This document shows positions 15,897 to 22,728 of a stretch of 24,474 nucleotides of DNA, piece by piece (within the stretch, counting starts at the first letter, position 1; every line of letters begins with the position of its first letter). The stretch comes from an uncultured Oscillospiraceae bacterium (GTDB taxonomy: Bacteria; Bacillota; Clostridia; Oscillospirales; Oscillospiraceae), in contig CAJTPV010000039.1 of the NCBI GenBank assembly GCA_910578505.1, positions 1 to 24,474 on the forward strand, read 5' to 3'. The translations under genes and the position numbers were made by a program. Below the pieces are notes generated by a model. That model was not told the origin of the DNA. It saw only the letters and a program-made list of their open reading frames with translations, and made no database searches.

Positions 15897-16607
15897 ATGA
15901 TAACATTTGCAATCTGTGACGATGAACCCATGATGGTCCAGGAGCTTGCCGGTCATCTTGCGGACTATATGAAAGAAAAGGCGATCAGCGAATACGCCAT
16001 CAACAGTTTTTCCAATGGCCGCGCGCTCTTGGATAGCGGCAGCTATGACGTGGTTTTTCTGGATATCCAAATGGACCAGCCGGACGGCATGGAGACCGCT
16101 AAACTGCTGCGCCGGCGGGGGGAGCGCAGTCTGCTGGTGTTTGTGACAGTCCTGAAGGAGTGCGTGTTTGACGCATTCGCTGTAGAGGCCTGCGGCTATC
16201 TGCTCAAACCCCTGGACAGCGTCCGCTTCCAGCAGACGATGGACCGGGTCCTCCGCTCCCTGGAACAGAGGACGGCTGAGGACATCGTGATCCAGCGGGG
16301 GACCGGCTGCGAGGTGGTTGTCCTGTCGGATATTGTGTACTGTGAGGTATTGGGGCGGAAAATCTACCTCCATAAAAGCGACGGGACAGTGAGCGACTAC
16401 TACGACAAGCTGGAGGACCTGGAGCGGCGGGTGGACGGGCGCTTCTTTAAGTGCCACAGGAGCTATCTGGTCAATCTGGACTATGTGCGCGGGTGTCAGG
16501 GGGGACAGGTCCTGCTGTCTCCGGGGGAGCGCATCCCCGTCTCCCGGCTGCGGGAGCGGGAACTGACCCAGGCCCTTTTGCGGTATATGAAAGAGAGGGG
16601 GATTTGA
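15897..16607 (+). CDS. LytTR family response regulator
   Basis: 236 residues. The receiver domain (1-120) has the acidic pocket CDDE (7-10), phospho-acceptor Asp56 (VVFLDIQMD) and Lys104 (YLLKPLD). The LytTR DNA-binding domain (about 135-236) shows IVYCEVLGRKIYLHKSDG, RFFKCHRSYLVNLDYV and the C-terminal PVSRLRERELTQALLRY. AgrA/ComE-type regulators of this build respond to a GHKL kinase, often for peptide sensing. ATG 15897 is used; the ribosome site is weak (GGTGGTG). The kinase gene starts two bases after this stop. Repeat sites before this operon and before 17992 point to autoregulation plus control of the next operon. Confidence 0.92.
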   Translation: MITFAICDDEPMMVQELAGHLADYMKEKAISEYAINSFSNGRALLDSGSYDVVFLDIQMDQPDGMETAKLLRRRGERSLLVFVTVLKECVFDAFAVEACGYLLKPLDSVRFQQTMDRVLRSLEQRTAEDIVIQRGTGCEVVVLSDIVYCEVLGRKIYLHKSDGTVSDYYDKLEDLERRVDGRFFKCHRSYLVNLDYVRGCQGGQVLLSPGERIPVSRLRERELTQALLRYMKERGI

Positions 16608-16608
16608 T

Positions 16609-17880
16609 ATGGACTATTTCGATCTGTTTCTGGACAGCCTCTGCCTCCTTGTGGGGCATGGGGTGATGCACATGGTCTTTATCAGCCGCCTCACCGGGAA
16701 GAAACTGAAAAAATGGTACGTTGCCGCTTATTTTCTCCTCCTGGGTATGATTCAGCTTATCTCGGACAGACTCGCCCTTGACGGGACGCTCCCCGTTGGC
16801 GTGGGCGTGCTGGCGCTCTATGTCCTCAGCCGCTATGGGATGGGAAATCAGCGGTCCGTGTCCTGGCTGGCCGCCGTGCTGTCCTACTACGTTTCACAGC
16901 TCTCCTTCGGGATCATCAACTCGGTGGAGGCGGCGCTGTTTCCCCGCTTCATCGGCAGTCCGCTGTTTTATCTGCTGTTTTTGGCGGCGCAGCTTCTGTT
17001 CTTTGTGCTGTGCGCCGGCTGCTATTATGCTGTGCTGAAGCTCCTGACCTGGACGGAGGACAGCCAGACGCCTTATATCGGACTTCTGCTGTTTCCCGGA
17101 CTGTTTTTCTTTGCCGCAGAGCTGTATATCCTCCAGACCGCCTACAGCTTTTTTGCCCCCACCATCTCCCTGGAGGAGGTTGGAAAGCACAGTACGCTGC
17201 TGCTCCTGCAGGTCATGGGGCTGGCGGCGCTGCTGTGTACCCTGTACGCCTACCGCCAGCTGTGCAGGGGCTTTCAGGCCCAGGCGGAGCTGCAGTCGCT
17301 GACCCAGGCGGCCCATGAGCAAAAGGTCTATATTGCGGAGGCCCAGGCCCGCTATGAGCAGACGAGATCCTTCCGCCACGACATCAAAAATCATTTGTCC
17401 GTATTGGACGGTCTGCTTCGCGGCGGAAAACTGGAGGAGGGCAGGGAGTATCTGAAAAAGCTGGAGACTGTCTCCGAATCTCTGTCCTTCCCCTACCAGA
17501 CCGGCAATCCGGTGGTGGATATCCTGTTGGGGGAGAAACTGGGGTTGGCAAAGGAAATCGCAGCGGAGGTGTCTTTGATTCTGCCCAAGCCCTGCGGGAT
17601 CGATGACTTCGACCTGTGCGTCCTCTTTGCCAACGCCCTGGACAACGCCATCACCGCCTGCCGCGCTGACGATGGGGCCAGGGCGATCCGCGTCGCTGGG
17701 AAGCGGCAGGGGGACTTTTATATGCTGACCTTTGAGAATACCTGTGCCGGCGAGCCCCTGCCTCCGGCGGGGACCGGGCTTTCCAATATCCAGGCGGTGG
17801 CGGAAAAGTACCATGGGGCGGTGCTGACGGAAAAAAACGGACAGCGGTTTTCTTTGAATGTGCTGCTGAACATTTCATGA
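16609..17880 (+). CDS. GHKL sensor histidine kinase (AgrC/NatK-like)
   Basis: 423 residues. The N-terminal half (about 1-215) has six or seven membrane segments, as in AgrC-like peptide receptors. A coiled stretch (225-250) leads to the phospho-acceptor His257 in SFRHDIKNHLSVLDGLL. The GHKL ATPase follows: the N box VLFANALDNAITAC (Asn342, Asn346) and the G box PPAGTGLSNIQAVAEKYHG. It phosphorylates the neighbouring LytTR regulator. No AgrD/AgrB or other peptide-signal gene is adjacent, so the ligand is unknown. The last codons overlap the second regulator site (from 17870). Confidence 0.92.
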   Translation: MDYFDLFLDSLCLLVGHGVMHMVFISRLTGKKLKKWYVAAYFLLLGMIQLISDRLALDGTLPVGVGVLALYVLSRYGMGNQRSVSWLAAVLSYYVSQLSFGIINSVEAALFPRFIGSPLFYLLFLAAQLLFFVLCAGCYYAVLKLLTWTEDSQTPYIGLLLFPGLFFFAAELYILQTAYSFFAPTISLEEVGKHSTLLLLQVMGLAALLCTLYAYRQLCRGFQAQAELQSLTQAAHEQKVYIAEAQARYEQTRSFRHDIKNHLSVLDGLLRGGKLEEGREYLKKLETVSESLSFPYQTGNPVVDILLGEKLGLAKEIAAEVSLILPKPCGIDDFDLCVLFANALDNAITACRADDGARAIRVAGKRQGDFYMLTFENTCAGEPLPPAGTGLSNIQAVAEKYHGAVLTEKNGQRFSLNVLLNIS

Positions 17881-17938
17881 CATCCAGAGCGCATTTCAAT
17901 ACAAAAGCCTTGAAACCACAGCCTCTGCCCGATAAACT
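17870..17938 (+). promoter_or_regulatory. Second LytTR-type site and promoter, upstream of small-protein operon
   Basis: ACATTTCAT (17870-17878), 12 bases, GCATTTCAA (17891-17899), then 33 bases, then -10-like TAAACT (17933-17938). Repeats, spacing and distance to the -10 equal those at 15797-15865, including the flanking C.G.TAA.CTGA pattern. The first repeat lies inside the kinase stop region. Confidence 0.7.
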
Positions 17939-17991
17939 GATATGCGGCAGCCAGTTTTGCGCAAAATCAGACATCGAAAGGGGATACAGAC

Positions 17992-18456
17992 ATGAACATA
18001 CAGATGATGGAAGGGCTCATGGGCGCCAGCTCGAATATCAGGCTATCGGGTACGTCAATGAGCGTATACCGGCAGGCCAGCGCCGAGGGCGACACAGAGA
18101 AAATGCAGCGGGCGCTGGGCTACACCGGCGAATGCACCGAGAAGGCAGTCAAGTACCAGGAGAAGATGGACAAGGGCATGGAGGCCGAGGCGGAGGCCGC
18201 GCGGGAGCGGGCGAAGCTGGAGCAGGAAGCCGCCATCGAAAAGCGCCAGGAGGAGCGCAAGCGGACAGAGGAGGAGCAGGTCCGCCCCCAGGAAACCGAT
18301 CTGGTCCAGATCAGCGAGGCGGCGAAAGCGGCGCTGGAGGTCAGACCTGTGGAGGCGGCGGAGCCGGTTGACGGCGATCCGGTTGTTTATACGGAGACCG
18401 GCGAGATCGCCGCCGTCCCGGCGGAGACCGAACCCACAGTTTCATTTACCGCGTAA
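17992..18456 (+). CDS. Small charged helical protein, predicted LytTR target
   Basis: 154 residues, not recognised. The N-terminus (MNIQMMEGLMGASSNIRLSG) is not a signal peptide. The middle (about 45-100) is a highly charged helix rich in Glu, Lys, Arg and Ala, likely coiled coil. Residues about 102-115 carry TDLVQISEAAKAAL, the same hydrophobic-IS-x-x-A pattern seen in the 495-aa protein at 2000. The tail is acidic and Pro/Val/Thr-rich. AAAGGGG precedes the ATG. It heads a two-gene operon preceded by the second regulator site, so it is probably switched on by the two-component system. Confidence 0.8.
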   Translation: MNIQMMEGLMGASSNIRLSGTSMSVYRQASAEGDTEKMQRALGYTGECTEKAVKYQEKMDKGMEAEAEAARERAKLEQEAAIEKRQEERKRTEEEQVRPQETDLVQISEAAKAALEVRPVEAAEPVDGDPVVYTETGEIAAVPAETEPTVSFTA

Positions 18457-18477
18457 CATTTCAAGGAGGGATGACAG

Positions 18478-18996
18478 ATGATGCCAATTTCTGGTGTGAG
18501 CACCGGCGCAGTCCAGCCGTTGACGGCGGCTGAGAAGACGCCGGGAGCGCCCCAGGTCCGGAAGGAGGAGACCCAGGGCCAACCGCTGAAGCCTGTGATG
18601 GATGAATACGTCCCTGAGGAACCCCAGGAGCCGTCTGGCCGCTACTGGATGGACAAGGACGAGGCGGGCCGGTCCCGAATCTTCTTTGATGACCGGTCGC
18701 AGATGGAAAACGCGCCCGATGCAGAGACGCCTGAGCAGGCGGATGGAGGGGCGCAGAGTCCGGAGAAGAGCAGCGAAAAAGGGGAGCGCTGGAGCTGCAG
18801 CACCGATCAAGTGGACCGCGAGATCGAAAAACTGAAAAAGCAGCGGCAGGAGCTGGAGCAGCGGCTCAATACGGAGACCGACGAGGCCAAGATAAAGGAG
18901 CTGGAACGCCAGCTGGCCCAGGTGGAGCAGGAGCTGAAGCAGAAGGACAGCGATGCATACCGGAAGCGGCACGCCGTCTTCACGCGGCTCTCGTGA
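18478..18996 (+). CDS. Coiled-coil protein with YWMDKDEAGR motif, predicted LytTR target
   Basis: 172 residues, family not named with certainty but of a kind common in gut Clostridia. Pro/Glu-rich, disordered-looking N-terminus; short conserved motif GRYWMDKDEAGRSRIFFDD (about 57-75); a linker with one CS motif; then a strong coiled coil (about 113-160: VDREIEKLKKQRQELEQRL and LERQLAQVEQELKQK) and RHAVFTRLS at the end. No signal peptide. AAGGAGG lies eight bases before the first of two tandem ATGs. It is 21 bases after 17992-18456, so co-transcribed. It may form a complex with its partner; function unknown. Confidence 0.8.
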   Translation: MMPISGVSTGAVQPLTAAEKTPGAPQVRKEETQGQPLKPVMDEYVPEEPQEPSGRYWMDKDEAGRSRIFFDDRSQMENAPDAETPEQADGGAQSPEKSSEKGERWSCSTDQVDREIEKLKKQRQELEQRLNTETDEAKIKELERQLAQVEQELKQKDSDAYRKRHAVFTRLS

Positions 18997-19001
18997 CCCT
19001 A

Positions 19002-19037
19002 AAAGCGGCGGTTTTGAGGAATCAATGCCGCCGCTTT
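19002..19037 (+). terminator. Terminator after small-protein operon
   Basis: AAAGCGGCGG and CCGCCGCTTT pair perfectly over ten bases around a 16-base loop, six bases after the stop codon. The trailing T-run is short (TTTCCCC). Confidence 0.65.
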
Positions 19038-19081
19038 CCCCTGCTTCGACAAACTATTTTCGGAACACAAAAAGCAGGTAT

Positions 19082-19111
19082 TTGACAACCTTTTGCGCAA
19101 TGCGGTATAAT
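19082..19111 (+). promoter_or_regulatory. Consensus promoter of WYL regulator gene
   Basis: TTGACA (19082-19087), 18-base spacer, TATAAT (19106-19111). The leader to ATG 19205 is about 85 bases and holds an AGCTC/GAGCT hairpin shortly before the ribosome site GGAGG. Confidence 0.8.
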
Positions 19112-19204
19112 ACAGCTATGACGGCCAGCCGGTGACCCATGAATCCTGTCGGAGAAGAAGGTTGACAAGCTCCTGACGGAAAAGAGCTGGTCAATGGAGG
19201 TCCT

Positions 19205-20467
19205 ATGAAAAACAGCCGTCTCTTTGAAATTCTATACCTGCTGGTGGAGAAACGGACCGTCACCGCCGGGGAGCTGGCCCAGCGGCTGGAAGTATCGGAG
19301 CGGACCATCTACCGGGACATCGACGCCCTCTCCGCTGCGGGTATCCCGGTGTTCACCCAGCAGGGCCAGGGGGGCGGTATCCGGCTGATGGACCAGTTCG
19401 TGCTGGACAAGGCCCTCCTCTCCCAGACCCAGCAGGACGAAATCCTGTTCGCCCTCCAGGCCGTCCTGGCCGCCGGCGGCGGGTTGGAGGAGAAAACCCT
19501 CTCCCAGCTGACCGCCCTGTTCCACCGGGAGGGCGGGGACTGGCTGGAGGTGGATTTCACCGACTGGGGCAGCGGGACGGCGGAGAGGGAGACCTTCGCC
19601 CTGGTAAAGGGGGCCATCCTGGCCCGCAGGCCCCTGTCCTTCACCTACTACAGCTCCGCCGGGAAGGAATCCCGCCGGACCGTGGAGCCCGCCCGGCTGG
19701 TATTCAAGAGCGGGTGCTGGTATCTGTCGGCCTACTGCCGCATGCGGCAGGACTGGCGCGTCTTCCGTCTGGCGCGGATGGAGGCGCTGGTCCCGGAGGA
19801 GGGGAGCTGTCCGCCCCGGCATCCCCCGGACAGACTGGAGACCCCGCCCCCCGGCGGGGCGCCGGGAGTGGATTTGCAGCTGCGGTTCCAGCCCTCCGCC
19901 GCCTGGCGGGTGCAGGACTACTTCCATCCGAAGCAAATCACCCGTGGGCCGGATGGCTGCCTGCTGGTGAGCTGCAATTTTCCAGAGGACCAGTGGCTGC
20001 TGTCCTTTCTGCTGTCCTTCGGCAGCCAGCTGGAGGTGCTGTCTCCCGGGTATTGGCGGGACATTCTTATCCGGGAAGGTAAAAAATTTTTGGCAGTCTA
20101 TGAAACCGGACAGGCCGTGTCAGGTTTGAGGGCGTATCCTTGTGTCAGAGGCAGGGGAGAGACCCCCGCCGGAAAAAACGAGGAGGTACTTCCCATGGAA
20201 GAACGCAAATTTTGTCAGTGCTGTGCCATGCCCCTGGACAAGCCTGAGGACGCGGGCACAGAGGCCGACGGAACCCCCAGCGGCGACTACTGCCGCTACT
20301 GCTACCAGAACGGGGCCTTTACCGTCCCCGACGCCACGATGGCGGACATCATCGCTTTTAACCTGAAGTTCAACGAGGAGAACGGTCACCCCTTCGGCAC
20401 CCAGGAGGAGGCGGAGAAGATGATGTACAATTGGTTCCCGACCTTGAAGCGGTGGAGAAAATCGTAA
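19205..20467 (+). CDS. WYL-domain transcriptional regulator fused in frame to a zinc-ribbon domain
   Basis: 420 residues. The N-terminal helix-turn-helix (about 1-55: RLFEILYLLVEKRTVTAGEL, then LEVSERTIYRDIDALSAAGI) and the WYL effector region (about 140-300: RPLSFTYYSSAGKESRRTVE and FKSGCWYLSAYCR) match YafY-type regulators. These normally end soon after a segment like EVLSPGYWRDILIREGKKFL. Here about 30 low-complexity residues follow, then a complete zinc-ribbon protein beginning at Met331 with a CxxC (FCQCC) and a second CxxC (CRYCY). The frame has no stop between them, so a real fusion, a lost stop, or two products are all possible. GGAGG lies before the first ATG. Confidence 0.8.
   Translation: MKNSRLFEILYLLVEKRTVTAGELAQRLEVSERTIYRDIDALSAAGIPVFTQQGQGGGIRLMDQFVLDKALLSQTQQDEILFALQAVLAAGGGLEEKTLSQLTALFHREGGDWLEVDFTDWGSGTAERETFALVKGAILARRPLSFTYYSSAGKESRRTVEPARLVFKSGCWYLSAYCRMRQDWRVFRLARMEALVPEEGSCPPRHPPDRLETPPPGGAPGVDLQLRFQPSAAWRVQDYFHPKQITRGPDGCLLVSCNFPEDQWLLSFLLSFGSQLEVLSPGYWRDILIREGKKFLAVYETGQAVSGLRAYPCVRGRGETPAGKNEEVLPMEERKFCQCCAMPLDKPEDAGTEADGTPSGDYCRYCYQNGAFTVPDATMADIIAFNLKFNEENGHPFGTQEEAEKMMYNWFPTLKRWRKS
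20195..20467 (+). CDS. Zinc-ribbon protein, possible internal translation start
   Basis: The same frame as the WYL gene, but AGGAGG (20181-20186) stands eight bases before ATG 20195. This would give a free 90-residue protein starting MEERKFCQCCAMPL, the usual form of the putative zinc-ribbon family. Cys7/Cys10 and Cys33/Cys36 are the likely zinc ligands. The tail (TMADIIAFNLKFNEENGHPF and WFPTLKRW) is also typical. The strong ribosome site suggests it is made on its own as well as, or instead of, as a fusion. Confidence 0.55.
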   Translation: MEERKFCQCCAMPLDKPEDAGTEADGTPSGDYCRYCYQNGAFTVPDATMADIIAFNLKFNEENGHPFGTQEEAEKMMYNWFPTLKRWRKS

Positions 20468-20516
20468 GAAAGTCCCCAGGAAAACAGAGGAACCCCCGTT
20501 GATTGAACGCAGAAAC

Positions 20517-20570
20517 GGCGCTCTCGCTTTTGGTACACAGCTGTGCCAGGGCGAGAGCGCCAGTATTTTT
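20517..20570 (+). terminator. Terminator after WYL/zinc-ribbon gene
   Basis: GGCGCTCTCGC (20517-20527) pairs perfectly with GCGAGAGCGCC (20551-20561), with a further small inner pairing, and is followed by AGTATTTTT. Confidence 0.88.
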
Positions 20571-20616
20571 ATCGACAGGAAGGGGATTTTTTCATATGGA
20601 ACTTGTGAGCGGCCAT

Positions 20617-20644
20617 GCCTCCAATCAACGCGGAGGCGGCGCTG
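20617..20644. repeat. 28-base hairpin repeat, copy 1
   Basis: Begins GCCTCCAATCAACGC and matches 24 of 28 bases with 21344-21371. GCCTCC and GGAGGC form a small hairpin. The two copies lie in direct orientation on either side of the membrane-protein gene at 20649-21113. Confidence 0.5.
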
Positions 20645-20648
20645 GGTA

Positions 20649-21113
20649 CTAAGCAACGGCGTGTGCGGTGCGGGAAAAGGGCAGACGTCCTAACTGGTAC
20701 GCACACAGCAGACACATATACGAAGCAACCGTAGTCGGGTCAATCAGATTCTCACTGATGAACAGCCGGACAGGATAGTCAAACAGGTTATATTGCTCCA
20801 TGCATCTCACACCATACCAACACAGGTCGTACGGCGGAATGTACAAATCAGCAAACGCATAGACTGCTGCAAAAAGGAGTGCGGCAGCGGAAATCAGAAC
20901 TGCTTTCTTTTTGCTGTTCGCATCAACAGCCGGAAGACGGTTCCGGGAGGCAAACCAGAGCCCAATGCCAATGCCGCTCACCATCCGAACGTAGAGTAGA
21001 ATCCAGTTTCCCGCCAGCGTATTTACGTTTGGCCACAGCACATGGTAGAACAGGGGGAAGAAAAGCAGTTCGAACAGAAATACAACACCGACGATTTTGA
21101 TAGCAACTTTCAT
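20649..21113 (-). CDS. Small membrane protein, unknown
   Basis: 154 residues from ATG 21113, chosen over longer in-frame starts because GAAAGGAGCAGC precedes it and the N-terminus is then MKVAIKIVGVVFLFELLFF, a good first membrane segment. Four hydrophobic segments are likely: about 5-25, 38-58 (LLYVRMVSGIGIGLWFAS), 69-88 (AVLISAAALLFAAVYAFADL) and 125-145. The loop YIPPYDLCWYGVRCMEQYN has two cysteines. I do not recognise a family. It stands alone between small repeats; promoter and partners are not evident. Confidence 0.7.
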   Translation of the reverse strand: MKVAIKIVGVVFLFELLFFPLFYHVLWPNVNTLAGNWILLYVRMVSGIGIGLWFASRNRLPAVDANSKKKAVLISAAALLFAAVYAFADLYIPPYDLCWYGVRCMEQYNLFDYPVRLFISENLIDPTTVASYMCLLCAYQLGRLPFSRTAHAVA

Positions 21114-21185
21114 ATGCTGCTCCTTTCTGAATTGGCAAGTGTGCAAGATGGAATCAATTCCAAGATAACCGGTCCGCTGACTGCA

Positions 21186-21341
21186 TATACTCACGAACGA
21201 TGAAATATGCCGGAATGTGACCCCTCAGTCACGCTCCGCGTGCCAGCTCCCCTTTCAGGGGAGCCTTTTTTCCTTCTCCTTTGGAAAGCCTCCCCTGAAA
21301 GGGGAGGGGGACCGCTTGCGGTGGAGGGGTCCTCCGAAAGG
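21186..21341. repeat. 156-bp palindromic repeat, copy 1 (REP/MITE-like)
   Basis: Starts TATACTCACGAACG and ends CCTCCGAAAGG. Inside, GACCCCTCAGTC and GGTGGAGGGGTC are outer arms, and CTCCCCTTTCAGGGGAG and CTCCCCTGAAAGGGGAGG inner arms, so the whole unit folds as a large imperfect palindrome. I count two mismatches against copy 2 at 22729-22884. It lies downstream of the paralog pair. Confidence 0.9.
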
Positions 21342-21343
21342 CC

Positions 21344-21371
21344 GCCTCCGGTCAATGCGGGGGCGGCGCTG
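21344..21371. repeat. 28-base hairpin repeat, copy 2
   Basis: GCCTCCGGTCAATGC followed by GGGGGCGGCGCTG; 24 of 28 bases match the copy at 20617-20644. It directly follows the 156-bp repeat. Confidence 0.5.
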
Positions 21372-21414
21372 CGGGCATATGACAGAAAACGCGGCGGAGT
21401 GAGCGGCGGCTCCT

Positions 21415-21915
21415 TCATTTGGGGGCAGCTCCCACTCTGAACTTGAGGTCCCAGGCTAAACGGCTGGCCTGGTAATCCCGCTGGAAGGAGACCTGCTCCT
21501 TTCGAGCAGCTTCCCCGGAATCCGGCATATTTTGTGCCATCTGATGCAATACGTCGTATACTTTTCCATATACACGCTCTGTTCTGGCCCGATAATAGGT
21601 TTGCGTGGATGGGTCGTGGGTCCGCCAGGCCGCCTCAAATCCATACCACGCCAGAATATCACCGTTACTGTCGGCGTAGCTTCTGGGTACTTTGTCTCCA
21701 AAGTCAAAATACGACGCGGCACCCGTATCCAGTATCCGCAGTGAGCAGTATCCTCCCGGTTCAAAAACCGAAATAAGCCCATGCCAGGGAGATTCCTTAA
21801 CACCAGACAGAAAGCGCGTGTCATCCTCGGTGACAACGCCCATTTCAACCATATCATGGATAAACGCGCGGTACTCCGTTTCGGACATCTTACGCGGGTT
21901 ATAGGTACTTGTCAA
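21415..21915 (-). CDS. Module protein, paralog of upstream gene, possibly 5'-truncated
   Basis: 166 residues from a TTG at 21915 that overlaps the upstream gene by 17 bases and has no ribosome site. It opens directly with a module TYNPRKMSETEYRAF...VTEDDTRFL that occurs twice in the upstream protein. It then has YADSNGDILAWYGFEAAWRT and THDPSTQTYYRARTERVYGK, matching SFADCNGNVLAWAKYQASIQ and FDPQAKKFYRSSTALLFDRL of the neighbour. No signal peptide or known catalytic motif. In the other two modules the residues before YN/YQ read LSAK and LASK; here they read LTST with L as the TTG, so the real N-terminus may be missing. Function unknown. Confidence 0.65.
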   Translation of the reverse strand: MTSTYNPRKMSETEYRAFIHDMVEMGVVTEDDTRFLSGVKESPWHGLISVFEPGGYCSLRILDTGAASYFDFGDKVPRSYADSNGDILAWYGFEAAWRTHDPSTQTYYRARTERVYGKVYDVLHQMAQNMPDSGEAARKEQVSFQRDYQASRLAWDLKFRVGAAPK

Positions 21916-22696
21916 ACCCGAAACGCATATCCGGATTCTTCACCAGCATCTTGTCGTCCTTGGATAGTACGCCCTTTTCCTCCAGCTCATCCAGAAAGGC
22001 GTCATACTCTTCCTGCGTCATATGACCCGGCTGGTATTTGCTGGCCAGCCCGGCCAGCTCGTCCGCGGACAGCCGCTCAGCTGCCGGGCGGATATCTACC
22101 CTGTCCTGTGCGGCGCGGGTACGGTACGCGCTGCCCGAATGACTGATTTGCTGCAATATGCTGTGCAGCCGGTCAAAGAGAAGGGCGGTACTGCTGCGGT
22201 AAAACTTCTTGGCCTGGGGGTCAAAATCCTGGATGGATGCTTGGTACTTCGCCCAGGCCAGCACGTTCCCGTTGCAGTCGGCAAAGGAATCAAAAGTCTT
22301 TCCCGGTTCGTAGCGGGCCACCGAATCGCCTGTCCGCCACGCGAGCAGCGGGTCCTTTTCGCCGTACCCTAAAATGCTCTTGTCACGGTCTGACAGGAGG
22401 CCATATTGATACAGGTCCTCCACGAATGCCGCAAAGTCCTCTTCCGACATATCCTGCGCGTTATACTTCGCAGACAGATACTGCTTCTGCTGCTCCGTCA
22501 GCTTGACCGGGGCGGAGACCGCGCCTGTCTGCTGGGACAGATACTCCTCGTGGGCCTGGGCGTTTGCCTGCTGGACACGCTCCTTTATCATATTTTCAAA
22601 TGCTTCATAATTGGCTTTCCGGCGCGCTTCCGCATCGTCTGTCGTTCGGGGCTGCTGGATCGTACGGCTGCTGATGGAAGCAGATATTGTGTTCAT
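21899..22696 (-). CDS. Module protein with two YN-type repeats, unknown
   Basis: 265 residues, soluble, no signal peptide. A polar helical N-terminus (about 20-62, charged, with Gln/Ala) is followed by KLTEQQKQYLSAKYNAQDMS and the first module (about 75-107: MSEEDFAAFVEDLYQYGLLS). Next comes the SFADCNGNVLAW region (about 137-180), then a second module (about 220-252: YQPGHMTQEEYDAFLDELEE, GVLSKDDKML). The module pattern is Y[NQ]xxxM[ST]xx[EY]..AF...L...G[VL]LS..D. GGAAAGGG precedes the ATG. The promoter is predicted at 22928-22957, which puts a palindromic repeat in the 5' leader. Overlaps the next paralog by 17 bases. Not a family I can name. Confidence 0.75.
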   Translation of the reverse strand: MNTISASISSRTIQQPRTTDDAEARRKANYEAFENMIKERVQQANAQAHEEYLSQQTGAVSAPVKLTEQQKQYLSAKYNAQDMSEEDFAAFVEDLYQYGLLSDRDKSILGYGEKDPLLAWRTGDSVARYEPGKTFDSFADCNGNVLAWAKYQASIQDFDPQAKKFYRSSTALLFDRLHSILQQISHSGSAYRTRAAQDRVDIRPAAERLSADELAGLASKYQPGHMTQEEYDAFLDELEEKGVLSKDDKMLVKNPDMRFGFDKYL

Positions 22697-22728
22697 GCTG
22701 TCAATTCCCTTTCCTTTAAAATGGTTGT

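Noticed and set aside
18456..18464. A third ACATTTCAA as another LytTR site
   Set aside because: There is no partner repeat 21 bases away on either side, and it lies between two co-transcribed genes.
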